Assembly (NCBI RefSeq): GCF_025847235.1
Contig: NZ_JAOZEW010000016.1
Coordinates: forward strand, 62,001-126,000
From: Flavobacterium shii
GTDB lineage: Bacteria > Bacteroidota > Bacteroidia > Flavobacteriales > Flavobacteriaceae
Length of the DNA stretch: 64,000 nt
Direction: 5' to 3'
The position numbers and the translations under genes were made by a program. Position 1 is the first letter of the stretch. Each line of letters starts with the position of its first letter. Under the pieces are notes generated by a model, which saw only the letters and a list, made by a program, of their open reading frames with translations, had not been told where the DNA came from and did not search any database. This document shows, one piece after another, positions 25,031 to 33,235 of this stretch.

Positions 25031-27523
25031 ATGAAAAACTTATTTTTATTCGCCTTTTTATTACTTTCATTTTCTAATTACGCACAGATAAAAGGAACAG
25101 TTTCCGATGAAAACGGAAATCCTTTACCGTTTGTTTCTGTGTTTGAAGAAAACACATACAATAGTACTACTTCAAACGAACAAGGAAAATACCAGCTCAA
25201 TGTAAAAGAGATTGGGAAAAACAAAATCATTTTCCAATATTTAGGTTTCAAAGCACAAAAGCTAACCATCCCAACATCTTCTCCATCTCCCTATACTCTG
25301 GATGTAAAATTACATGAAGAAAATTTCACTCTTAATGAGGTAATAATTAATCCAAAGAACAATCCTGCCAATGAAATTATAAGAAGTGCGATTACTAATA
25401 AAAGAGATAACTCTGAAAAAACCGGACGATATACAGCCGATTTTTACTCAAAAGGGATGTTCAAAATTAAGGATTTACCAAAAAAAATAATGGGACTTAA
25501 AATCGATATTGGAGATGAAATGTCATCTAATCTTGATTCTACAGGAACTGGTATTCTATATTTGTCCGAAACTATATCTAAGATTACTTTTGAGAAACCC
25601 AATAACTTAAAAGAGAAAATTATTGCTTCCAAAATTTCTGGGAACAACAAAGGATACAGCTACAATACAGCAAGTTTATCAACTTATGACTTTTACAATA
25701 ACACATTAAAATTCGGAATAAATATAATTTCTCCAATTGCCGATAATGCCTTCAATTACTATAAATACAAACTTGAGGCAACTTTCTTTGATGAAAACAA
25801 TCAGCAAATCAATAAAATCAAGGTTATCCCAAAACGCGATAAAGAACCCGTATTTGAAGGGTACATTTATATAATTGATGATAGTTTTGCTATTTATGCT
25901 GTCGATCTTGATATAAAAGGATATCGAATGAAGAATGAACTTACCCAGATAATGAACCTAAAACAAAGTTTTGGCTATAATCAAAAAAACAAATTATGGG
26001 TAAAAAATGCACAAAGCCTATCCTTTACAGCTGGTGCCTTTGGTGTACAATTTAACGGAAAATTCAATTATGTATATAGCAATTATGAGTTTCCGGATTC
26101 TTTTGAAAAGAAAACTTTCACCAATGAAATTGTTAGTTTTGAAACTAATGCTAATAAAAAAGATGATTCTTATTGGAATACTATTCGCCCTATCCCATTA
26201 ACAATTGAAGAAAGTACCGATTATACAAAGAAAGATAGTTTACAAACTATTAAGACATCAAGAAAATATACAGATTCTATTGATGCTAAAAATAATAAGT
26301 TTGATGTTTTTGATATATTGCTCGGTTATGAAAATAAAAATACTTTCAAGAAATATTCATTTCAATATAATGGATTATTCGATATGAGTGCACTTAGTTT
26401 CAATACAGTTCAAGGTTTTGCTATTGGCACTGGTTTTTCATATAAAAACTGGAATGAGGAAAAAGGAAAAGAAACATTAATAAGTACAGCAATCAACTAT
26501 GGCTTTTCGGATGATAGACTTCGGGTTACAGGTGAATTTAAGCATACTTTTAATCATAAAAATTACGCTACTTTCATTGCAGCGGGAGGAACCAAAGTAA
26601 GTCAATTCAACAATAATGAACCGATCAGTAAATTTATAAATTCGATTAGCTCTTTATTCTTCAAGGATAATTACATGAAAGTATACAATTTAGAATTTGC
26701 TCAGCTTCAATATTCACAGAATATTGCAAACGGAGTTACTTTAAGTGCAAAAATTGCCTATGAGCGAAGAAAACCTCTTTTTAATACAACTGATTATTCT
26801 TTCTTTAACAAAAACGACTTGTATTCCTCAAACAATCCGCTTGCTCCAAATGATTTTACAAACTCACAATTTGAAAAACATAATCTGGTAAAAACCAATC
26901 TAAATGCAAGAATCAACTTTGGAAACAAATATATTTCCAGACCAGACGGGAAGTACAATATCAAAAATGAAAAATACCCAACACTATATTTAGGTTACGA
27001 AAAAGGATTGGCTGCGAGTGAGAAAAAATATGAATTTGATCATTTAAGCGCAGCTGTGAGATATGACCTTGCTCTAGGAAACAAAGGTCTTTTGGGAATA
27101 AATATAAAAGCTGGTAAGTTTTTTAATGCCGAAAACATTGCTTATATGGATTATAAACATTTTAATGGAAACCAAACACATATTGGTCAAGCCGACAGGT
27201 ATTTGAATGTTTTTAATCTATTACCTTATTATACAAACAGCACTAATGACAGCTATTTTGAAGTTCATATGGAGCACAATGACAATGGCTATATCATGAA
27301 TAAGATTCCGTTATTGAATAAATTAAAATCAACTTTAAACATAGGATTCCATTCACTTGAAATTCCGAACACAAAACCATATTCTGAATTTACAGTTGGG
27401 TTAGATAATCTTGGATTTGGAAAGTTCAGAATGTTTCGAGTAGATTATGTGCACTCTTACCAAAACGGATTACAACAAAACGGGGTTATTTTTGGATTGA
27501 AGTTTCTTAATATTCTAGAGTAG
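25031..27523 (+). CDS. DUF5686 outer-membrane protein with carboxypeptidase-regulatory-like domain
   Basis: 830 residues with signal peptide ending NYAQ (residue 19). Residues 20-110 form a CarboxypepD_reg-like beta-sandwich (GTVSDENGNPLPFVSVFEEN, YQLNVKEIGKNKIIFQYLGF). The rest matches the DUF5686 type: a mixed domain (about 115-430) followed by a predicted barrel ending in GVIFGLKFLNILE. No TonB plug is present, so it is not a TonB receptor. Such proteins are near-universal in Flavobacteria and of unknown function. It is monocistronic, 83 bp after aroQ. Confidence 0.85.
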   Translation: MKNLFLFAFLLLSFSNYAQIKGTVSDENGNPLPFVSVFEENTYNSTTSNEQGKYQLNVKEIGKNKIIFQYLGFKAQKLTIPTSSPSPYTLDVKLHEENFTLNEVIINPKNNPANEIIRSAITNKRDNSEKTGRYTADFYSKGMFKIKDLPKKIMGLKIDIGDEMSSNLDSTGTGILYLSETISKITFEKPNNLKEKIIASKISGNNKGYSYNTASLSTYDFYNNTLKFGINIISPIADNAFNYYKYKLEATFFDENNQQINKIKVIPKRDKEPVFEGYIYIIDDSFAIYAVDLDIKGYRMKNELTQIMNLKQSFGYNQKNKLWVKNAQSLSFTAGAFGVQFNGKFNYVYSNYEFPDSFEKKTFTNEIVSFETNANKKDDSYWNTIRPIPLTIEESTDYTKKDSLQTIKTSRKYTDSIDAKNNKFDVFDILLGYENKNTFKKYSFQYNGLFDMSALSFNTVQGFAIGTGFSYKNWNEEKGKETLISTAINYGFSDDRLRVTGEFKHTFNHKNYATFIAAGGTKVSQFNNNEPISKFINSISSLFFKDNYMKVYNLEFAQLQYSQNIANGVTLSAKIAYERRKPLFNTTDYSFFNKNDLYSSNNPLAPNDFTNSQFEKHNLVKTNLNARINFGNKYISRPDGKYNIKNEKYPTLYLGYEKGLAASEKKYEFDHLSAAVRYDLALGNKGLLGINIKAGKFFNAENIAYMDYKHFNGNQTHIGQADRYLNVFNLLPYYTNSTNDSYFEVHMEHNDNGYIMNKIPLLNKLKSTLNIGFHSLEIPNTKPYSEFTVGLDNLGFGKFRMFRVDYVHSYQNGLQQNGVIFGLKFLNILE

Positions 27524-27840
27524 TTTCGGAGATATTTACATGAAGATTTCACGCAGATTTCGCAAATTAAAGCAGATTTGACGGATTTTAATAAACTAAA
27601 TTTCGAAATCTTGTTTCTTCTGTAAAAGCAACGCAACTGGAGTTTTGAGGATGAATCTTTGTCAAAGTAAAAAAACTTTGACAAAAATATCTTAGTACCT
27701 CAGAACCTTTTTTCCTTTGAACCTTTAAAAAAATCCGCTCACTCTATTAAAGAATAAACGGATTTTATTTTTTGTCTTCATTATTATCTTTCTCAAAGTC
27801 ACCTTAGTATCTCTGAACCTTTGTTCCTATGAACCTTTTT
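27524..27840. repeat. Intergenic dispersed-repeat region with terminator
   Basis: A 317-bp gap without a gene. It contains a CGCAGATTTCGCA-type block near 27550 and two CCTTAG-type blocks (27690-27728 and 27803-27839, e.g. CTTAGTACCTCAGAACC and CTTAGTATCTCTGAACC), related to those at 19860 and 30050. A convergent-gene terminator lies between them. Confidence 0.6.
27727..27773. terminator. Convergent-gene terminator
   Basis: AAAATCCG (27729-27736) pairs with CGGATTTT (27759-27766) across a 22-nt loop, with A/T runs on both sides. It serves the DUF5686 gene (+) and the CDF transporter gene (-). Confidence 0.7.
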
Positions 27841-28716
27841 CTAGTTATAATCATCTGGCTCAATATGAATTAAAACATTCCCTAATTGAGGTATTTCTAA
27901 TTTTAGAGTATCTTGTAATTTGTGTGATAAATCATGTCCTTCTTTTACCGAAATTTTGGCCGATACGATGGCGTGAAGATCTACATGGTATTTCATTCCG
28001 GCTTTACGGATAAAACATTTTTCGGTTCCTAAAATACCATAAACAGTTAAAGATTTTATTCGAATTTCTTCGACTAAATCATCATTTAAATTCTCATCCA
28101 TTATCTCACCTAGTGCTGGTCTGAAAATTTTATAACTATTATATAAGATAAAAAATGCAGCAAAAAGTGCCGCCCAGTCATCTGCAGATTCGTAGCCTTT
28201 CCCCATGATTAGCGCAATCGAAATCCCGATAAATGCTGCAACCGATGTAATTGCATCACTACGGTGGTGCCAGGCATCTGCTGCCAATGCCGAACTATTG
28301 GTTTGTTTACTACGTTTCATAACCAATCGAAACGAATATTCTTTCCAAACAATGATTGCTCCCAAAACATATAATGTCCAGGATTTAGGCAAATCATGTG
28401 GATTCTGAATGTTTGCAATACTTTCGTATCCAATAATTGTTGCCGAAGTAATTAAGAACCCAACTACCAAAAACGTAATTAAAGGCTCTGCACGACCATG
28501 CCCGTAGGGGTGATTTTCATCTGCCGGCTTATTGGAATATTTGATTCCGAATAAAACCAAACAGGACGAAAATATGTCTGTTGTTGATTCGATTGCATCT
28601 GCAATTAAGGCATAAGAATTGCCAAAAAAACCTGCAAGCCCTTTTATAATGGCCATGCAGGTGTTTCCAACTATACTAAAATAGGTAGCTTTTATAGCTT
28701 GTTGTTCATTCGTCAT
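27841..28716 (-). CDS. Cation diffusion facilitator (zinc/cation efflux)
   Basis: 291 residues. The CDF membrane domain (about 10-205) has six helices and metal-site motifs ALIADAIESTTD (Asp40, Asp47) and AWHHRSDAI (His/Asp near 150-155). The cytoplasmic C-terminal ferredoxin-like domain (210-288) contains KYHVDLHAIV and LIHIEPDDYN. These antiporters expel divalent cations such as Zn, Fe or Mn in exchange for protons. The HHRSD form of the second site does not by itself fix the metal. It lies 13 bp after murA in the same orientation, so the two are probably cotranscribed. Confidence 0.92.
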   Translation of the reverse strand: MTNEQQAIKATYFSIVGNTCMAIIKGLAGFFGNSYALIADAIESTTDIFSSCLVLFGIKYSNKPADENHPYGHGRAEPLITFLVVGFLITSATIIGYESIANIQNPHDLPKSWTLYVLGAIIVWKEYSFRLVMKRSKQTNSSALAADAWHHRSDAITSVAAFIGISIALIMGKGYESADDWAALFAAFFILYNSYKIFRPALGEIMDENLNDDLVEEIRIKSLTVYGILGTEKCFIRKAGMKYHVDLHAIVSAKISVKEGHDLSHKLQDTLKLEIPQLGNVLIHIEPDDYN

Positions 28717-28729
28717 TTGAGGATTTTAT

Positions 28730-30040
28730 CTACGCTCTCACGATTTTTGCTCCAATTGCTCTTAAACGCTCGTCGATACGTTCGTATCCACGGTCGATTT
28801 GTTCTATATTTTGAATTGTACTTGTTCCTTTTGCTGATAAAGCAGCGATTAATAATGAAATTCCAGCACGAATATCTGGAGATGACATTGTTGTTGCCTT
28901 TAATTGAGACTCGAAGTTATGTCCCATAACAACCGCTCTATGCGGGTCACACAACATAATTTTTGCTCCCATATCGATAAGTTTGTCCACGAAAAACAAA
29001 CGACTTTCGAACATTTTTTGGTGAATTAAAACATCTCCTTTTGCTTGTGTTGCCACAACAAGAACGATACTTAATAAATCTGGAGTAAATCCTGGCCATG
29101 GCGCATCGGCAATGGTTAAAATAGATCCGTCAATGTCTGTTTTTACTTCATATCCATTTACGTGAGCAGGGATATAAATATCATCACCACGTTTTTCTAT
29201 TGTAATTCCAAGTTTTCTAAATGTGTTTGGGATAAGACCTAAGTTTTCCCAACTTACATTTTTAATTGTGATTTCGCTCTTAGTCATTGCTGCCAATCCA
29301 ATCCAAGATCCAATTTCGATCATATCCGGAAGAATTCTGTGCTCACAACCTCCTAATTTTTCTACCCCTTCGATAGTCAATAAGTTTGAACCTACTCCAG
29401 AGATTTTTGCACCCATCGAATTCAACATCTTACACAATTGTTGTAAGTAAGGCTCACAAGCTGCGTTGTAAACTGTTGTTTGCCCTTTGGCTAAAACTGC
29501 TGCCATAACAATATTTGCAGTTCCTGTTACCGATGCTTCATCAAGCAACATATCGGTTCCTATTAATCCTTCTGGAGCTTCTACACCATAAAAGTGATCT
29601 TCTCTGTTATATCTAAATTTTGCTCCTAGATTAATGAATCCCTCAAAGTGAGTATCTAATCTACGACGACCTATTTTATCTCCTCCTGGTTTAGGAATAT
29701 ATCCTTTCCCAAAACGAGCCAAAAGCGGCCCAACAATCATAATCGATCCACGAAGTGCTCCACCTTCTTTTTTGAAAGCTTCTGTTTCAAGGTAATTTAC
29801 ATTCACTTCATCTGCTTGAAATGTAATAGAACCCGGTTCGTTTTTTTGGATTTTTACACCTAAATTTCCTAAAAGCGTAATTAATTTATTGATATCAATA
29901 ATATCAGGAATGTTATTAATCTTTACTTTTTCTGAGGTTAAAAGTACTGCACATAAAATTTGTAACGCTTCATTTTTCGCTCCTTGTGGAGTGATTTCTC
30001 CTTTTAAAGGAATTCCTCCTTCGATTTTAAAAATTCCCAT
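28730..30040 (-). CDS. murA: UDP-N-acetylglucosamine 1-carboxyvinyltransferase, Asp-type
   Basis: 436 residues with the full EPT fold: N-terminal PLKGEITPQGAKNEALQ (catalytic Lys-Asn), the flexible loop near 115-125 and a C-terminal domain with SSPDIRAGISLLIAAL. It adds enolpyruvate to UDP-GlcNAc, the first committed step of peptidoglycan synthesis. The loop reads KPGGDKIG, so the residue equal to E. coli Cys115 (in LPGGCTIG) is Asp121. Cys-to-Asp enzymes are active but not alkylated by fosfomycin, as known from mycobacterial and chlamydial MurA. It is followed by the CDF gene. Confidence 0.95.
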   Translation of the reverse strand: MGIFKIEGGIPLKGEITPQGAKNEALQILCAVLLTSEKVKINNIPDIIDINKLITLLGNLGVKIQKNEPGSITFQADEVNVNYLETEAFKKEGGALRGSIMIVGPLLARFGKGYIPKPGGDKIGRRRLDTHFEGFINLGAKFRYNREDHFYGVEAPEGLIGTDMLLDEASVTGTANIVMAAVLAKGQTTVYNAACEPYLQQLCKMLNSMGAKISGVGSNLLTIEGVEKLGGCEHRILPDMIEIGSWIGLAAMTKSEITIKNVSWENLGLIPNTFRKLGITIEKRGDDIYIPAHVNGYEVKTDIDGSILTIADAPWPGFTPDLLSIVLVVATQAKGDVLIHQKMFESRLFFVDKLIDMGAKIMLCDPHRAVVMGHNFESQLKATTMSSPDIRAGISLLIAALSAKGTSTIQNIEQIDRGYERIDERLRAIGAKIVRA

Positions 30041-30239
30041 ATTTCTCTTTTAGGTTCTGAGCTACTGAGGTTCTAAGGTTCTAAGTTTTTTTTGAGATTA
30101 AAACCTTAGCTGCTAGCAACTTTTTATTTCTGATTGTTTGTTCTTTAAAGATTCTAAACTACTAAAACTCTAGCGTTCTAAGTTTTTATTCAAGACAAAA
30201 CCTTAGCAACTTAGTATCTTAGACACTTAGTAACTTTTC
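30041..30239. repeat. Intergenic CCTTAG-type repeat block
   Basis: 199 bp between the DUF4290 gene and murA. It is built of degenerate units such as GGTTCTAAGGTTCTAAG, ACCTTAGCTGC and CTTAGTATCTTAGACACTTAG on either strand, the same family as at 19860 and 27690. No coding frame is present. Confidence 0.6.
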
Positions 30240-30962
30240 TTATTTCTGATTATTGTTTTTTTGAAACGTTTTTGGTTTTCCCGGGCCTTTTACATTCTTA
30301 TTGTTCTGAATTTTAGGTTGTCCGGCTGGTGTGATTTTGTTAGATATACGTTTATTGGTACGTAATAAATCAGTTGTGTTCAAAAGTTCTTCTGTGCTTT
30401 GCAAAAGATTTATTTTACCATCTGACAGCTCATATAAATGTTCAAAAATAACATCATCTTTTACAGTATCTTTATTCCAGCTTAGGTAAGATTTCTTCAT
30501 ATGATTGGCAATTACCAATACCAATGCATTCTTCATTTCGCCTTCTTCCCATTTATTGGCAACATCAATCATATACTTGATGTTGTTACCGTAATATCTA
30601 TATTTAGGATAATTTTGCGGGTATTTTAAAACATCTGGTTTTAGTTGTAATACTTCGCGAGAAGGAATTGGATAAGGAGATTCGACATCGAGTTTAAAAT
30701 CAGACATGATAAAAAGCTGATCCCAAAGTTTGTGTTGAAAATCGGGTACATCACGCAAGTGCGGATTTAAGCTCCCCATTACCTGAATAATGTATTTGGC
30801 TGCTTTGTTACGTTGTTCGACGTCTTCAATAGCAGTTGCCTGATCTATCAATTTTTGCAAATGACGACCATATTCCGGAATGATTAAATGTTGTCTTTCA
30901 GAATTATATTCTAAATTAAAAACAACATCATTCGCATTTTCTTTTTTATATTTTTCGATCAT
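30240..30962 (-). CDS. DUF4290 family protein
   Basis: 240 residues, soluble, no signal. The N-terminal 175 residues (LEYNSERQHLIIPEYGRHL, YIIQVMGSLNPHLRDVPDFQ, FKLDVESPYPIPS) are the conserved DUF4290 domain found throughout Bacteroidota. The last 45 residues are a basic, low-complexity tail (Lys, Asn, Gln, Pro). It overlaps nothing and sits 2 bp downstream of the DUF493 gene, so they share a transcript. Function unknown; conservation and the basic tail hint at nucleic-acid or ribosome contact, which is inference. Confidence 0.88.
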   Translation of the reverse strand: MIEKYKKENANDVVFNLEYNSERQHLIIPEYGRHLQKLIDQATAIEDVEQRNKAAKYIIQVMGSLNPHLRDVPDFQHKLWDQLFIMSDFKLDVESPYPIPSREVLQLKPDVLKYPQNYPKYRYYGNNIKYMIDVANKWEEGEMKNALVLVIANHMKKSYLSWNKDTVKDDVIFEHLYELSDGKINLLQSTEELLNTTDLLRTNKRISNKITPAGQPKIQNNKNVKGPGKPKTFQKNNNQK

Positions 30963-30964
30963 AT

Positions 30965-31261
30965 TTATAGTGAAACTATACCTTCAATTGTAGAAACTTC
31001 CAGGTATTTACTGATTACTTCATCTGAACTTTTCATAGTAACATCTACCGAAATACTGGTAAACTTACCTGTTTTAGATTTTGTAGTTTTAATTACCGCT
31101 CCCATACAATCAAAAGCCTTTTCTACACGCTCTACATTGTCTCCTACTGTAGGCACAATAAATTTATACAAATATTCTGCAGGCCAAGTGTTACTATTGT
31201 CTAACTCAACCTTTAATCTTTCGTAAAATTCAGCGGTGGTTTTTTCTTTATCTTCGTCCAT
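30965..31261 (-). CDS. DUF493 (YbeD-like) protein
   Basis: 98 residues with an alpha/beta ferredoxin-like pattern. FYERLKVELDNSNTWPAEYLYKFIVPT and TKSKTGKFTSISVDVTMKSSDEVI fit the DUF493 family. E. coli YbeD has a regulatory-domain-like fold of unknown function. The gene is first of a two-gene operon with DUF4290, 2 bp apart, a pairing often seen in Flavobacteria. Short but well formed, with an acidic N-terminus (MDEDKEK). Confidence 0.85.
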   Translation of the reverse strand: MDEDKEKTTAEFYERLKVELDNSNTWPAEYLYKFIVPTVGDNVERVEKAFDCMGAVIKTTKSKTGKFTSISVDVTMKSSDEVISKYLEVSTIEGIVSL

Positions 31262-31490
31262 TCTTACATTAAAATAAAGGCAAATATACGGTTTTGATTT
31301 GAGATTTAATATTTAGCATTTGTGATTTTTTCATAATACCAAACTTTCCCTAAAATTAGCTTTATTTCACTCTTTCTCAAGACAGAAAACACTTCGCTAA
31401 ATTTGTTAAAACATCAGATTTTAGCCTTTCCTATTTAATTATTTTATCTTTGAATGATTGAATGCCTATTACATTAAAAATACCACTACA

Positions 31491-32414
31491 ATGAGAATGC
31501 CTATTTACTTTTTATTACTTTTTACTTTCTTAACAGCAAATTTTATTACCGCACAAGAAATCAAGACATTAACTTATTTCGAGAATGACACAATTAAACT
31601 GGATCTTGATTTGTATTTACCTCTAAAAAAGTCTGACAAGAAAATTCCGCTTGTGATTTTCGCACATGGAGGCGGTTTTTCGGGCGGAGATCGTTTTGGT
31701 GAAAAAAATTTCGCCATCAGTCTTGCCCAAAACGGAATTGCCGTTGCGAGTATTTCATACACATTATATATGAAAGACAAAGATTTTGGCTGTAGCGCAA
31801 CGCTGCTCGAAAAAATTAAAACTATCCAAATTGGCGTTAACGATATGTGGCAGGCAACTTCTTATTTAATTAAAACCCAAAAGGTATACAATATTGATGT
31901 TTCGAAAATATTCATCACAGGTATTAGTGCTGGTGCCGAAATTGCATTTCATGCCGTTTTTTGGGATTATGAAATAATGAATTTATATTCGGATAATTTA
32001 CCAACTAATTTTAAATACGCAGGTTTAATAGGTGGCTCAGGTGCAATTATGAATGTAGATTTTATTGATGCCAAAAATGCGATTCCGATGTTACTTTCTC
32101 ACGGAAGCGAAGACACAACAGTTCCGTATGCTACGGGTTCTCATCGCTCCTGCCCTGCAGATTCTATGGGCTTCCTTACTCTTTCTGGTTCTTATTCGGT
32201 TTACAATCGCATGACCTCGTTAAAGAAAAACATTGAACTTATTACTTCTTGCGGTGGCGGACATGAATTTTGCGGTTACTTATTTGGAAAAGAACCCGAT
32301 TATGTTTTAGATTTTATAAATAATGTAATTGCAAAAAGAAAATTCGAATCACATATCACTATTCCAAGTGCAAAAAAATCAGAAGGTTTATCGCAATATT
32401 CATTTTGCAACTAG
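31491..32414 (+). CDS. Secreted alpha/beta-hydrolase (carboxylesterase-like)
   Basis: 307 residues from ATG 31491, chosen over the upstream ATG at 31458 because it places the signal peptide (YFLLLFTFLTANFITAQ) at the N-terminus. The hydrolase fold shows the oxyanion motif FAHGGGFSGGD, nucleophile elbow GISAGAE, a probable acid in HGSEDTTVPY and His in CGGGHEFCG. Such enzymes cleave ester bonds of small or polymeric substrates in the periplasm or outside. A -7-like TATCTTTG lies at 31445-31452. No T9SS C-terminal domain was recognised. Substrate unknown. Confidence 0.85.
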   Translation: MRMPIYFLLLFTFLTANFITAQEIKTLTYFENDTIKLDLDLYLPLKKSDKKIPLVIFAHGGGFSGGDRFGEKNFAISLAQNGIAVASISYTLYMKDKDFGCSATLLEKIKTIQIGVNDMWQATSYLIKTQKVYNIDVSKIFITGISAGAEIAFHAVFWDYEIMNLYSDNLPTNFKYAGLIGGSGAIMNVDFIDAKNAIPMLLSHGSEDTTVPYATGSHRSCPADSMGFLTLSGSYSVYNRMTSLKKNIELITSCGGGHEFCGYLFGKEPDYVLDFINNVIAKRKFESHITIPSAKKSEGLSQYSFCN

Positions 32415-32491
32415 TATAGCTTTATGCCTTTTGTCTAATAATTCAAGTACAAAAAACTGTAACCTCATTAGCCCTGATGGAAATGGAAATC

Positions 32492-32521
32492 CTTTTCTTT
32501 TTTTTAATAAAAAAAGAAAAG
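32492..32521. terminator. AT-rich perfect hairpin
   Basis: A 13-bp perfect stem (CTTTTCTTTTTTT with its complement) and a 4-nt loop, 78 bp after the hydrolase stop. It lacks a T-run after the stem, so it is a weak terminator candidate. The rest of the 223-bp gap holds nothing recognisable. Confidence 0.35.
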
Positions 32522-32637
32522 ATTGAAGCGAACAGCAGGAACTTTACTTACTAAAAAAAACTAATCATTCGCTTCTAGAAAAATAATCTTGTATAATACC
32601 AATAAGTTTAGGTAAATTTGCACTTTATTTTTAGAAA

Positions 32638-33171
32638 GTGCAGAAAGAAATTATTGTTATTATTGGTGGCCCGGGTACGGGAAAGTCTACTATTATTGAT
32701 GGTTTGGTAGCCGATGGATATTGCTGTTATCCCGAAATTTCGAGACAAGTAACGCTGGAGGCTCAAAAACAAGGAATCGAACAATTGTTTCTTGAAAAAC
32801 CCTTGTTGTTTAGTGAAAAACTGCTGGAAGGACGGATAAAACAATTCGAAAACGCAAAACAAGAACCATCGGAAGTTGTGTTTATTGACCGCGGAATTCC
32901 TGATGTTGTGGCTTATATGGATTATATAGGTGATGATTATCCGGATCATTTTAAAACTGCGTGTGAGGAATGCAAATATTCTAAAATTTTTCTACTTCCG
33001 CCTTGGGAAGAAATTTACATGAGTGACGGTGAACGTTACGAAAACTTTGAACAAGCTAAAACTATTTACAGTCATCTGGTAGAAACGTATAGAAAATACG
33101 GATACGAACTTATCGAAGTTCCAAAAGACACCGTATCTAACCGAATTCTTTATATCTTAGATAAAATTTAG
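32638..33171 (+). CDS. P-loop kinase-like ATPase (AAA_28/NadR-kinase type)
   Basis: 177 residues starting with GTG at 32638, the only start that keeps the strand before the P-loop. Walker A is GGPGTGKST (residues 9-17), Walker B-like VVFIDRGIPD near 80-90, and a lid segment LPPWEEIYMSDGERYE near 122. This matches the small ATPases resembling the ribosylnicotinamide kinase part of NadR. The substrate is not known. It is 64 bp upstream of recQ on the same strand, a spacing that allows cotranscription. Confidence 0.82.
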   Translation: MQKEIIVIIGGPGTGKSTIIDGLVADGYCCYPEISRQVTLEAQKQGIEQLFLEKPLLFSEKLLEGRIKQFENAKQEPSEVVFIDRGIPDVVAYMDYIGDDYPDHFKTACEECKYSKIFLLPPWEEIYMSDGERYENFEQAKTIYSHLVETYRKYGYELIEVPKDTVSNRILYILDKI

Positions 33172-33235
33172 TCGGAGTTTTAAGGTTGGTAAAACTAGAA
33201 ACTGTTTTCTAAATTGTTAACTTTAATCCTGACAA

